Shown here: one piece after another, positions 1 through 10,404 of the stretch
Position numbering within the stretch: the first letter of the stretch is position 1
How the letters are laid out: each line of letters opens with the position of its first letter
DNA from: Rhizobiales bacterium UBA3584
GTDB lineage: Bacteria > Pseudomonadota > Alphaproteobacteria > Rhizobiales > Devosiaceae
NCBI GenBank assembly: GCA_002375765.1
Contig: DFMV01000010.1
Coordinates: 1 to 64,000 of the forward strand
DNA: 64,000 nt
Direction: 5' to 3'
Program-made: the position numbers and the translations under genes
The notes under the pieces: generated by a model
Database searches by the model: none
What the model was told of the DNA's origin: nothing
What the model saw: only the letters and a program-made list of their open reading frames with translations

Positions 1-475
1 TGGTGACGAGGCCCTGATCGGTGGCGACGGGGCTGTCTTCCCATTGCGCGCCGGCGTTGATGACGTCGGTCTTGACCGAAGGGTAGGACGTCATCTTGCG
101 GCCCTTTGCGATGCCGGTTTCGACAAGCAGCCAGGGGGCGTGGCAGATAGCGGCGACGACCTTCTTGTCGGTCCAGAATTTGGTGATGAAATCGATGGCC
201 TTTTGTTCAACCCGCAGCAGGTCGGGGTTGATCTGGCCGCCGGGGAGGACGATGGCGTCGTAATCGTCGGCGGAGACGCTGTCGAGCGTTTTGTCGACGT
301 CGACGGCGCGGCCCCAGTCGTCCTTGTCCCAGCCCTTGATCTGACCGGATTCGAGCGAGACCACGTGAACGGTTGCGCCGGCCTCGCGAAGCTTGTCGCG
401 TGGGACTTCGAGTTCGGATTGTTCGAAGCCGTTGGTGGCAAGAATTGCGATGGATTTGCCTTGCAGGTTTTGCAT
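1..475 (-). CDS. DJ-1/PfpI family protein (partial, C-terminus outside window)
   Basis: The first 158 residues of a DJ-1/PfpI (class I glutamine amidotransferase-like) protein, cut by the window edge. The nucleophile elbow AICHAPW places Cys111 next to His112. An early Glu in the NGFEQSELE stretch (residues 15-23) matches the conserved acidic partner, and the VLPGGQ segment (76-81) is also typical. The family includes Hsp31/YhbO/PfpI stress proteins with reported deglycase, glyoxalase or peptidase activity in the cytoplasm. Which activity applies here cannot be told. The start ATG at 475 fits the family N-terminus exactly. The gene runs leftward, downstream of a small DUF1127 gene and separated from it by a terminator. 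Confidence 0.88.
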   Translation of the reverse strand, partial: MQNLQGKSIAILATNGFEQSELEVPRDKLREAGATVHVVSLESGQIKGWDKDDWGRAVDVDKTLDSVSADDYDAIVLPGGQINPDLLRVEQKAIDFITKFWTDKKVVAAICHAPWLLVETGIAKGRKMTSYPSVKTDVINAGAQWEDSPVATDQGLVT

Positions 476-552
476 GACTTTCCCTTTCTTTTTTGGAGAA
501 GAGGGAACGGGCTCAGGCTGTCCGATGTTCCTTGGCGCTAACCCGGGCAAAA

Positions 553-584
553 GAAAAAAGGGCGCTCCGTTTGGGGGCGCCCTT
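553..584 (-). terminator. Rho-independent terminator after the first DUF1127 gene
   Basis: On the minus strand GGGCGC and GCGCCC arms enclose a short loop and are followed by a run of six T. It lies just downstream of the DUF1127 stop at 618 and before the DJ-1 start. Confidence 0.75.
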
Positions 585-617
585 CAGATATGGTCGTTTA
601 TTATGTAGCCGGCGCGA

Positions 618-767
618 TTACAACGCGCTGGCATGGTCGCGAGCAATGCGCTGGATGTCCGAGCGGGCGATGCCGAGATCGCTCAGTTCGCGGTTGCCGA
701 GGGCATTGAGTTCACGAACCGTCTGCTGGTAGGCCGACCAACGCTTGAAAGTCTTGCGAATGTCCAT
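618..767 (-). CDS. DUF1127 domain-containing small protein (copy 1)
   Basis: A 49-residue protein with the DUF1127 pattern: an N-terminal basic WSAYQQTVREL helix followed by LGNRELSDLGIARSDI. DUF1127/YjiS proteins are small, basic alphaproteobacterial proteins. Some bind RNA or affect phosphate, carbon or stress responses, but no role can be assigned here. The start is fixed by an AGGAG ribosome site (aaggagaataaaATG). A near paralogue lies at 1624-1773 (39 of 49 identical residues by my alignment), with the glutathione S-transferase gene between them. A terminator follows at 553-584, so the gene is probably monocistronic. Confidence 0.9.
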   Translation of the reverse strand: MDIRKTFKRWSAYQQTVRELNALGNRELSDLGIARSDIQRIARDHASAL

Positions 768-907
768 TTTATTCTCCTTTCGTCTTACGCCCCTTAGCTA
801 ATGAGAATCGGGACATATGTGCAGAGGCTGATTGTTCATTGCCGCCTTGCATGTTCTGCATGACTATTGGGCGGATGATTCAGCCTTGCTTAACAAATGA
901 GCTTTTG

Positions 908-1558
908 ATGACAGATCTGATACTTTGGGGGCGGGCAAGCTCGGCCAATCTGCAAAAAGCGCGCTGGGCGCTCGAGGAGACCGGCGTACCGTTCGAATTG
1001 CGGGAAGTGGGCGGCCGGTTCGGCGGGTTGGGTACGCCGGAATTCGGGGCAATGAACCCCAACCGGCTGGTGCCAGTCCTTCAGCACGGGGATTTGACGC
1101 TTTGGGAGAGCCACGCTGTGGTGCGCTACGTGGCGGCGGCTTTTGGGGGCGCGGATTTATGGCCCATCGATCCGAAAGACCGCGCGCCCATCGATCAGTG
1201 GACGGACTGGACGGCTACGACGTTTCAACGGGGGTGGATACCGCTTTTCTGGCAATTGGTTCGTACACCGCCTGAAAACCACGACACAAAGGCGATCGCC
1301 GCGGCGCTCAAGGACACTGTGGCGGCGCTGCAGATCATGAATGGGCAATTGGAAAGAACCGATTATCTGGCCGGTGATGAATTCAGTTATGCCGATATCG
1401 TTGCCGGTGTTTCGCTTTACCGCCTGACGACCATGGAGATCGATTTGCCACCACTTCCCGGGGTCGAAGCCTGGCATAAGCGGCTCAAGAGCCGGCCCGC
1501 GTTCGAAAAGACGGTCTGTATCTCCTATGAGGAGTTGCGAGGGCGTTCGGTCCATTGA
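908..1558 (+). CDS. Glutathione S-transferase family protein
   Basis: A 216-residue GST. The N-terminal thioredoxin-like domain (about residues 1-80) starts MTDLILWGRASSANLQKARW and carries the SSAN segment, where the glutathione-activating Ser or Asn usually sits, followed by the NRLVPVL cis-Pro loop and WESHAVVRY glutathione-binding segment. The C-terminal helical domain follows. Members conjugate glutathione to electrophiles or reduce them in the cytoplasm; the substrate is unknown. The reading frame is open from 839, but ATG 908 matches the family N-terminus. It sits alone on the plus strand between two minus-strand DUF1127 genes and shares a bidirectional terminator with the second. Confidence 0.9.
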   Translation: MTDLILWGRASSANLQKARWALEETGVPFELREVGGRFGGLGTPEFGAMNPNRLVPVLQHGDLTLWESHAVVRYVAAAFGGADLWPIDPKDRAPIDQWTDWTATTFQRGWIPLFWQLVRTPPENHDTKAIAAALKDTVAALQIMNGQLERTDYLAGDEFSYADIVAGVSLYRLTTMEIDLPPLPGVEAWHKRLKSRPAFEKTVCISYEELRGRSVH

Positions 1559-1561
1559 ATC

Positions 1562-1593
1562 AAAAAAGGCATCCTGGTCAAGGATGCCTTTTT
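1562..1593. terminator. Bidirectional terminator between GST and DUF1127 copy 2
   Basis: AAAAAAGGCATCC and GGATGCCTTTTT arms around a short loop, with A-rich and T-rich flanks, so it can end transcription from both convergent genes. Confidence 0.85.
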
Positions 1594-1623
1594 CGTGTTC
1601 GGACGTTGGAGGTCGCCTGAAGC

Positions 1624-1773
1624 TTAAAGCTGGCTGGCATGATCGCGTGCGATGCGTTCGATATCGCCGCGGGTGATGCCGAGGTCGGTCAGTTCACGGT
1701 TGCCGAGCGAGTTGAGTTCGCGAACCGTCTGCTGGTAGGCCGACCACTTCTGCAAAGTCTTACGAATACCCAT
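1624..1773 (-). CDS. DUF1127 domain-containing small protein (copy 2)
   Basis: A 49-residue paralogue of the protein at 618-767, sharing the core WSAYQQTVREL and LGNREL segments. It differs at ten positions, mostly conservative. The start ATG 1773 has a short AAGGAA site upstream. It is transcribed leftward toward the shared terminator at 1562-1593. Two almost identical DUF1127 genes flanking one GST suggests local duplication, but the GST has no paralogue nearby. Function unknown; small basic regulator-like proteins are the family precedent. Confidence 0.9.
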   Translation of the reverse strand: MGIRKTLQKWSAYQQTVRELNSLGNRELTDLGITRGDIERIARDHASQL

Positions 1774-1889
1774 GTGATGTTCCTTTCGTTTCGATGACCC
1801 TGATATAGGCCTCTAAAGACGACTCTTGCACTAGGGTTTTGGTCATTTCGGCCATGCAGTTTTCGCATGGCTGGCGCGGAGGAAATGAC

Positions 1890-1921
1890 GAGCGGCGCTC
1901 CGAGGTGTCGGAGCGCCGCTC
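1890..1921. repeat. Long perfect GC-rich hairpin
   Basis: Perfect 14-bp arms GAGCGGCGCTCCGA and TCGGAGCGCCGCTC around a GGTG loop, followed by a weak T-rich stretch (ttggttttgtc). It lies in the intergenic stretch between DUF1127 copy 2 and the small ORF at 2027. It may act as a plus-strand terminator, but no plus-strand gene immediately upstream explains it. Confidence 0.6.
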
Positions 1922-1992
1922 TTGGTTTTGTCTTGCCGGACCGACCGCTTGTTTCGAAGGGGCTAAGCCCTTGCATTGTAACACTTCCGAAC

Positions 1993-2017
1993 AGGATAAG
2001 TGGTTTCCACTTATCCT
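1993..2017. repeat. Palindromic intergenic element
   Basis: AGGATAAGTGG and CCACTTATCCT form 11-bp arms around TTT, flanked by tgaaagcgctc. The layout resembles the short AAGTGG-centred palindromes scattered through Hyphomicrobiales genomes. Repetition elsewhere in this genome cannot be shown from one copy. It lies directly downstream of the small ORF at 2027-2188. Confidence 0.5.
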
Positions 2018-2026
2018 GAAAGCGCT

Positions 2027-2188
2027 CTAATCGTGGCGATCGAAAAGGCCCTTGGTCATCTTGGCGAAATCCCGAACCGGGATTTCCAGATCCTCGCAAC
2101 CACGCCGGGGAACGGGGGCTAATCGGCGCAGGCTTCTCGGGTCTGTGCCAAGGGGCTTCGATTGCTTCCAGGCGATACGGACGAACAT
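2027..2188 (-). CDS. Small hypothetical protein
   Basis: A candidate 53-residue, strongly basic ORF beginning MFVRIAWKQS and ending in KGLFDRHD. The start at 2188 is supported by GGAGG five bases upstream (ggaggattccATG). In-frame starts at 2200 and 2239 lack such a site. I recognise no family. It is the only plausible gene between DUF1127 copy 2 and uvrA, and it is followed by a palindrome. Third codon positions are moderately GC-rich, consistent with but not proof of coding. Confidence 0.5.
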   Translation of the reverse strand: MFVRIAWKQSKPLGTDPRSLRRLAPVPRRGCEDLEIPVRDFAKMTKGLFDRHD

Positions 2189-2311
2189 GGAATCCTCCAT
2201 GCAGGCTGTTTGCACCTTCAAAGCATAGGCACGAATCATGACGATCCGTTATCGGGCCAAGCGCACGCCGCCCCTGCATGGGACGCATGGCACCGGCCGC
2301 TGCGCCCGAGC

Positions 2312-5203
<2,892 letters not shown>

Positions 5204-5335
5204 GGGCGAATATCCAAGGATAGCGGCCGGTCAGTGCCGACACAAACGTCTTAACGGGCGCGGGAGGCGTCCGGTTCACTTAAGCACAACTCCGCCCGCC
5301 TGCAAGGTCGGCTCATGCACAGCAGCAATGTCTTG

Positions 5336-5350
5336 GAACATAATAGGAAC
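5336..5350 (-). promoter_or_regulatory. LexA (SOS) box, uvrA-proximal
   Basis: GAAC-ATAATAG-GAAC, i.e. GTTC-N7-GTTC on the minus strand, the direct-repeat LexA operator of alphaproteobacteria. It lies 133 bp upstream of the uvrA start and within the 318-bp uvrA-ssb gap. The rest of that gap (5204-5521) holds no gene that I can support. Confidence 0.8.
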
Positions 5351-5390
5351 AAATTGGATTCCGTCAAGCTTGACATTCATCAAATAAGTC

Positions 5391-5405
5391 GAACAAAATA
5401 AGAAC
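5391..5405 (-). promoter_or_regulatory. LexA (SOS) box, ssb-proximal
   Basis: GAAC-AAAATAA-GAAC, a second GTTC-N7-GTTC operator in the uvrA-ssb divergent promoter region, about 115 bp upstream of the ssb start and in an A/T-rich stretch suited to promoters. Two operators could serve the two divergent genes separately. Confidence 0.8.
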
Positions 5406-5521
5406 AAACGAGTTGTGTATAGAGTTGCCGGGCGCTGAACTTTTGCCGGCGATGGCTATATAGTGCGCTCAACGTGACTGGCCGGATTGTGGTTCGGCGG
5501 ACAAGAGACAGGAAGGCGAAT

Positions 5522-5995
5522 ATGTCGGGAAGCGTGAACAAGGTTATTCTGGTTGGCAATCTGGGTGCCGACCCCGAGGTGCGGTCGCTACCCAACGGAA
5601 ATCCCGTGGTCAATCTGCGCATCGCGACATCCGAGCGCTGGCGCGACCGCAATTCCGGTGAGCCGCGCGAAAAGACCGAATGGCACCGTGTGGTGATCTT
5701 CAGCGAGGGACTGGCCAAGGTGGCCCAGAATTACCTCAAGAAAGGCTCCAAGGTTTATATCGAAGGCCAGCTCCAGACCCGGAAATGGGAAAAGGACGGC
5801 CAGGATCAGTACACGACCGAAATCGTGCTGCAGGGGTTCAATTCGACACTGACCATGCTCGACGGGCGCGGTGAAGGCGGCGGTGACCGTGACAGCGGCG
5901 GTTATGGCGGCAGTCGGCAGGTTGAAAATCGCGGGCGGCCGTCCAGCGCCCCGGCCTTCGAGCCGGGCGGAATGGACGACGACATCCCGTTCTGA
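5522..5995 (+). CDS. ssb: Single-stranded DNA-binding protein
   Basis: A 157-residue SSB. The OB fold spans about residues 1-110 ([16 protein letters not shown], then [19 protein letters not shown]). A glycine-rich linker follows, and the acidic tail DDDIPF recruits repair and replication partners such as RecG and PriA. It coats single-stranded DNA as a tetramer. ATG 5522 is chosen because the family starts there and AGGAAGG lies upstream; the frame is open from 5474. It is divergent from uvrA under two LexA boxes and ends at a strong terminator. Confidence 0.97.
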   Translation: MSGSVNKVILVGNLGADPEVRSLPNGNPVVNLRIATSERWRDRNSGEPREKTEWHRVVIFSEGLAKVAQNYLKKGSKVYIEGQLQTRKWEKDGQDQYTTEIVLQGFNSTLTMLDGRGEGGGDRDSGGYGGSRQVENRGRPSSAPAFEPGGMDDDIPF

Positions 5996-6004
5996 TTGCA
6001 GAAA

Positions 6005-6027
6005 GGGCGCCGTGAGGCGCCCTTTTT
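6005..6027 (+). terminator. Rho-independent terminator after ssb
   Basis: GGGCGCC-GTGA-GGCGCCC followed by TTTTT, ten bases after the ssb stop. It also separates ssb from the convergent gene ending at 6040. Confidence 0.9.
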
Positions 6028-6039
6028 CATAAGAGGCGA

Positions 6040-6573
6040 TTACTGGGTGAAGGGCACCTGGGCCGTGGTGACGCCGCCGGTCGAGAGATCGGTGATATGG
6101 AGGTCCATGCCGATCTGGGCGCCCTGGAGCGCCATTGCGGCCTCTACCCGGTATTCCTTGCCTTCGGCGTTGCGGTTGATCAGTTCGAAGTCGATGTCAT
6201 CGCCGTTGCGGCGGCCGATGGCCAGGCTCTGGAAGCCGGCAACCGAGGACATTGCGGCTTCATACTGGCTGGCCTGCTCGTTCCAGATCATTGTGCCGGC
6301 CACCGCGATCGTTCGGCCAGCCAGCGTGCAACGGCCGTCGAATGTCACTCGGGCGGTTCCGGTGTCCTCGACGGCCATACGGCAGACGACGGTTTCCTCT
6401 TTACCGGTGGATGCAAGGACCGCAGATCCCCGACCGCGCCAGTCTCCGACATAGCTCTTGAGCAGATCGACATCCTCCTGCGCTGCCAAGGCGGGGCCAG
6501 CGAGCGGCAGGCTTGCAAGTGCGATGGCGAAAGCCATCACTTTTGCCGGAAGCGCTTTAGGCAGGGATCTCAT
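6040..6573 (-). CDS. Secreted hypothetical protein with lipocalin-like start
   Basis: A 177-residue protein with a signal peptide (hydrophobic core MAFAIALASLPLAGPALA, then AQEDV). The mature part begins LLKSYVGDWRGRGSAVL, the GxWxGxG pattern seen at the first strand of lipocalin/FABP-like ten-stranded barrels. One Cys pair (VVCRM and GRCTL) could form a disulphide. ATG 6573 gives a 17-base overlap with the end of the MMPL transporter gene, so translation is probably coupled. I infer a periplasmic partner that may bind a hydrophobic ligand for that transporter. No precise family recognised. Confidence 0.7.
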   Translation of the reverse strand: MRSLPKALPAKVMAFAIALASLPLAGPALAAQEDVDLLKSYVGDWRGRGSAVLASTGKEETVVCRMAVEDTGTARVTFDGRCTLAGRTIAVAGTMIWNEQASQYEAAMSSVAGFQSLAIGRRNGDDIDFELINRNAEGKEYRVEAAMALQGAQIGMDLHITDLSTGGVTTAQVPFTQ

Positions 6574-8815
6574 TTTTTCTTTCACTCCATCTGGCAAACA
6601 CCATTCCGCCACCGATCAGCAAAGCGGGCAAGACGATCAGATCGCCGATCAACGCTGCAAGCAGCGTGATGACGGTCAAAAAGCCGAACAGGGCGACCTG
6701 GGGCAGCACCGAAACTGTAACCACCGCACATCCGGCAATCAGAATGAGCGTGGTCGCGATAAGGGCCGGGCCCACTCTGTCGAGGGTCGTATCCACGGCC
6801 TGGGCGATGGTTTCTCCCCGTTCGCGAGCCCGTGCATAATGGGCCAGAAAATGGATCGTGTCATCGACGGCAATTCCAAAGGCAATCGTAAGGGAAATGA
6901 CAGTCGTCAACTGCAACTGAATGCCCGATGAATAAAGGAACAGCTCGGTCAGAAGAATCGGAAGGCTGTTGGGTATCACCGATACCAGCGCGAGTTTCCA
7001 TGAGCGGAAGGCGATGCCGATCAGGACGACCGATAGCGCTATAGCGAGCATCAGACTGATCTGGAGGGTGCCGATCATATCCAGGCTTGCATAGGCGGTG
7101 AGCACGCGAAAGCCCGAGATTTCGGCGCCCTCGATTCCGGCGGATGCCAGTTCGGCGCGCATCGATTCAACGAGGGCCACCGTCTGCTGGGCATTTTCCG
7201 ATGTGGGGGAGAAGGCGGTTATGAGCGCCTGCATGCCATCATCGGTAACGAAGCGCTGGCGCAGGAAGGGGCCGACGGCCTCGAAGATGCGTTCGCGCGA
7301 GAACCCCAATTCGGAATAGTGCCGGAAGCTGGCGGCAGAGATGACCTTGCCGGCGCCGAAATTGTTTTCCGCGATCTGGTGGACGCGTTCAACGATGGCG
7401 AAATCGCCGTCGGTCATTTCGGTCAAACCGCCTTCAAGTGGGATGCGGATATAGACCGGGGCAACGCCGCCGACGCCCGCATCGATCTGATCGCTGGTGG
7501 CGATGGCATCGCTGCCGCGGGGCAGGAAATCCTGAAACTTGAAGTGCGGCTCGAGCAGGAAATGCGGGATGAGCAGCAGGCCGGCGACCAAAATGGCGGC
7601 GAGCGCCGCGCCGCGCGGTGCGACGTGGGCGATGCGGCGAACCAGCGGTATAGGGGCCGTCAGGGCGACGGATGGCGTTTTACGCATGCGGAAACCGAGC
7701 CGCATGGCGAACAGCAACGACAGAGGCAGGAAGGTGACAAGGGCCAAGAAGGCCAGGGCCATGCCCAGCGCGCCCGAAATAGCAAATTCGCGCAGCCCCT
7801 GGCCGGGCGCCAGGGCAAGGCTGGTGCAGGCGATAATCGTGGTGATGGCGGTCAAGGCGCAGGCAGGGCTGACCTTTCGGACCGTTTCGACGAGCGCTGC
7901 GCGCTGATCGACGCCGGTGTTACCGGTGCGCATCCAGTAGAGGCAGAAATACATGCTTTCGGCGAACGCGATGACCAGCACCAGAGCTGAAATGATATTG
8001 GTGAGAAAGGTGAAACTGCCAAACGCCAGAATGGTCATCCCGGTGACCCAGAAGGCAGTCACGACCGGGGTAAGCGTGGCGATCAGCGCGCCCCAAAAAG
8101 TGCGGAAGCTAAAAAGGGCGGTGAGAAATCCCAGCGCAACCCCTGCGACCATGAACAGGAGCTGATCGAAGCGCGAGGCATTGAGCACTTCCTCCTTCCA
8201 GATCGCCGGGCCAGTCAATTCGATATGGATGTCCTCGCTTTCATAGGCTGTCATCAATTCGCGCAGGGAGGCGAGCATTGTGTCTTCGCCAAGCTCCGCC
8301 ATCGTCTGGGGGGCGGGGAACATGATCATCACCATTCCCGTGTTATCGGCGAGAATGAGATTGCTCATCAGCGGATCGTTGGTACGCAGATCGGTCAGTG
8401 CCTCGGCGACCTGCTCGCTGGTTTCCATGCCCTCGGGAACGGCGGGGACCGACGTGCCACCTTCGGCGGGGCGCCGCAGGGAGAAGGGCGACATTGTGCC
8501 GGCGGCAAATTCGTTGAGCTCGAGCTCGAAGCCCAAAAAGCGCAGTTCCTCTAGGACTTCCGGGTCGGTCAGCTTGTCCGACCGCACCAGAAGATAGACG
8601 TCGTTCTCGAACGTGCCGAAATTTTCGGTCAGCGCGATGTAGCGGTCGTATTCGATGCCGGAGCCACGATAGAGGCGCAGCAGGTCGCCATCGATATTGA
8701 ATTTGGTGAGTTGAAAGGTGCAAAGCGCCGTAAAAGCCAGGACCGCGACGGCCACGATGCGGGGGAAACGCAGGGTCAGCAAGCCCAGTCGCTCAAGGCC
8801 AAATCCGATCGACAC
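6557..8815 (-). CDS. MMPL/RND-family transporter
   Basis: A 752-residue membrane protein of the MMPL branch of the RND superfamily. One N-terminal membrane helix is followed by a periplasmic domain and a five-helix bundle, and this pattern repeats once. Conserved intramembrane acidic positions occur in IAFAESMYF and IAFGIAVDDTIHFL. The family moves lipids and other hydrophobic molecules; HpnN, which moves hopanoids, is one relative, but no hopanoid genes are in this window. The GTG start at 8815 is preferred because GGAGGAG lies seven bases upstream; the frame is open to 8890. It overlaps the secreted protein gene downstream and follows the Lrp-type regulator. Confidence 0.85.
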   Translation of the reverse strand: MSIGFGLERLGLLTLRFPRIVAVAVLAFTALCTFQLTKFNIDGDLLRLYRGSGIEYDRYIALTENFGTFENDVYLLVRSDKLTDPEVLEELRFLGFELELNEFAAGTMSPFSLRRPAEGGTSVPAVPEGMETSEQVAEALTDLRTNDPLMSNLILADNTGMVMIMFPAPQTMAELGEDTMLASLRELMTAYESEDIHIELTGPAIWKEEVLNASRFDQLLFMVAGVALGFLTALFSFRTFWGALIATLTPVVTAFWVTGMTILAFGSFTFLTNIISALVLVIAFAESMYFCLYWMRTGNTGVDQRAALVETVRKVSPACALTAITTIIACTSLALAPGQGLREFAISGALGMALAFLALVTFLPLSLLFAMRLGFRMRKTPSVALTAPIPLVRRIAHVAPRGAALAAILVAGLLLIPHFLLEPHFKFQDFLPRGSDAIATSDQIDAGVGGVAPVYIRIPLEGGLTEMTDGDFAIVERVHQIAENNFGAGKVISAASFRHYSELGFSRERIFEAVGPFLRQRFVTDDGMQALITAFSPTSENAQQTVALVESMRAELASAGIEGAEISGFRVLTAYASLDMIGTLQISLMLAIALSVVLIGIAFRSWKLALVSVIPNSLPILLTELFLYSSGIQLQLTTVISLTIAFGIAVDDTIHFLAHYARARERGETIAQAVDTTLDRVGPALIATTLILIAGCAVVTVSVLPQVALFGFLTVITLLAALIGDLIVLPALLIGGGMVFARWSERKNEIPA

Positions 8816-8913
8816 TTGGTTTCTCCTCCGGGCGAATCGCAGGGAAAAGGCGCGCTGGAATTGGTAAAGGCTGGAAGGGGCGGCGTCCACTCTCGGCGGC
8901 GGGGAATGCGTGG

Positions 8914-9348
8914 CTACCGCTTAAAGCGGGCTGCGAGCAGGATATTGGTTTCGGTGAGGCTGATGCCTTCGATCAGCCTGATGGCGCCGAGGACGGAATC
9001 GAAATCGGGCAGCGAAGCGCTTTCGATTTCGGCGACGAGGTCCCAGCGCCCGTTGGTGCTGTAGAGTGCCCGCACCTGGGGCAGTCCCGAGAGGGCGCGG
9101 GCGACCTTTTCGGTTCCTCTGCCCTCAACCTCGATCATGGCTATGGCGCGGACGCGCTCGGCGTCGTCGGGTTCGCCGAGGCGAACGCCATAGCCCGAGA
9201 TGGTGCCGTTGGCTTCCATGCGTTCCATACGGGTCCGGACTGTGGTGCGGGAAACGCCAAGGGTTGTGGCAAGGCTGGCGATGGGCAGGCGGGCATCGTC
9301 GCGCAGTAATGCCAGAATTTTGCGGTCCAATTGGTCGGTACTTGGCAT
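8914..9348 (-). CDS. Lrp/AsnC family transcriptional regulator
   Basis: A 144-residue feast/famine regulator with an N-terminal winged HTH (DQLDRKILALLRDDARLP, then LATTLGVSRTTVRTRMERME) and a C-terminal RAM ligand-binding domain (about 65-140). It is divergent from arginase and ornithine aminotransferase with a 117-bp gap, so the likely job is amino-acid-responsive control of those genes, as for ArgR/PutR-like Lrp members. It may also be co-transcribed with the MMPL gene 98 bp downstream. ATG 9348 is used; a TTG in frame at 9357 is an alternative. Confidence 0.92.
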   Translation of the reverse strand: MPSTDQLDRKILALLRDDARLPIASLATTLGVSRTTVRTRMERMEANGTISGYGVRLGEPDDAERVRAIAMIEVEGRGTEKVARALSGLPQVRALYSTNGRWDLVAEIESASLPDFDSVLGAIRLIEGISLTETNILLAARFKR

Positions 9349-9465
9349 TTCGCGCAATGGTCCTTGTCAGATCGGCCAATACTTGTGCCAGATTGCGCAG
9401 ATTTGCAACTTTCCGTCTTCGCATTGCTTGAGCATGCTGGCGTGAGCATTTGGAGGCAAGAGCGC

Positions 9466-10392
9466 ATGCGTGGACCACAGCCCAGGACAATCACCCTGAT
9501 CGGAGCGCCTATCGAGGGCGGCGCGGGGCGGCAGGGGTGCTCGATGGGACCGAAGGCCTTGCGTATTGCCGGGCTGGCGGACGCCTTGTCGGGCCTCGGG
9601 CACACGGTGATCGACCGTGGCGATGTTGGGCCGCGGGACAATGATTTCGCGCTCGATGGGCTGGCGCACAATGTGGGCGAAGTGACCGGATTTGCGCGTT
9701 CGCTGGCCGATGCAGGGGAAGCGGCGCTTGCGGACGGGACCGCGGTCTATCTGGGCGGAGATCATGCGCTGTCATTTGGCTCGGTGGCGGCGGCTCTGCG
9801 CCATGCGGACCGATTGGGCAAGACGCTGCATGTGCTCTGGCTGGACGCGCATGCCGATTTCAATACGCCGCTCAGTTCGACGTCGGGCAATATGCACGGC
9901 ATGCCGGCAGCGTTTTTTTGCGGCGAGGCGGGGTTCGAGGGAATGCTCGAGTGCCCCAAGATGGAGGCGACCCGTTATCATCTGGTCGGTGCGCGCTCCA
10001 TCGATCCGGCCGAGGTCGATCTGCTGGCGGCGCGGGGTGCCGATGTCAACGACATGGCCGAGGTCGACGAATATGGAATTGCCGCGATCCTGCGGCGCAT
10101 CCTTGGCGCGGTCGAGGCCGATGACGCGCTTTTGCATGTGAGCCTCGATGTCGATTTCATCGAGCCCGATCTGGCGCCCGGCGTGGGCACGACGGTGCCC
10201 GGCGGCGCGACGGTTCGCGAGGCGCATCTGGCGATGGAAATGGTGGGACGGTGCGGGCGGCTGGTCAGTCTCGATCTGGTCGAACTCAACCCGTTTCTCG
10301 ACGATCGGGGCAAGAGCGCCCGGCTGATGGTCGAACTGGCGGCCAGCGCCTTCGGACGCCGGATTTTCGACAGACCGACACAACCTGCATAA
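9466..10392 (+). CDS. rocF: Arginase
   Basis: A 308-residue arginase (ureohydrolase fold) that splits arginine into ornithine and urea in the cytoplasm. The binuclear manganese ligands are all visible: GGDH (His100), WLDAHADFN (Asp127, His129, Asp131) and SLDVDF (Asp228, Asp230). The start ATG 9466 has GGAGG nine bases upstream; the frame is open from 9331, but that would overlap the divergent regulator. It is followed after 12 bp by ornithine aminotransferase, so the pair takes arginine to glutamate semialdehyde. Control by the divergent Lrp-type protein is likely. Confidence 0.96.
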   Translation: MRGPQPRTITLIGAPIEGGAGRQGCSMGPKALRIAGLADALSGLGHTVIDRGDVGPRDNDFALDGLAHNVGEVTGFARSLADAGEAALADGTAVYLGGDHALSFGSVAAALRHADRLGKTLHVLWLDAHADFNTPLSSTSGNMHGMPAAFFCGEAGFEGMLECPKMEATRYHLVGARSIDPAEVDLLAARGADVNDMAEVDEYGIAAILRRILGAVEADDALLHVSLDVDFIEPDLAPGVGTTVPGGATVREAHLAMEMVGRCGRLVSLDLVELNPFLDDRGKSARLMVELAASAFGRRIFDRPTQPA

Positions 10393-10404
10393 TCGAGGGA
10401 AAAG

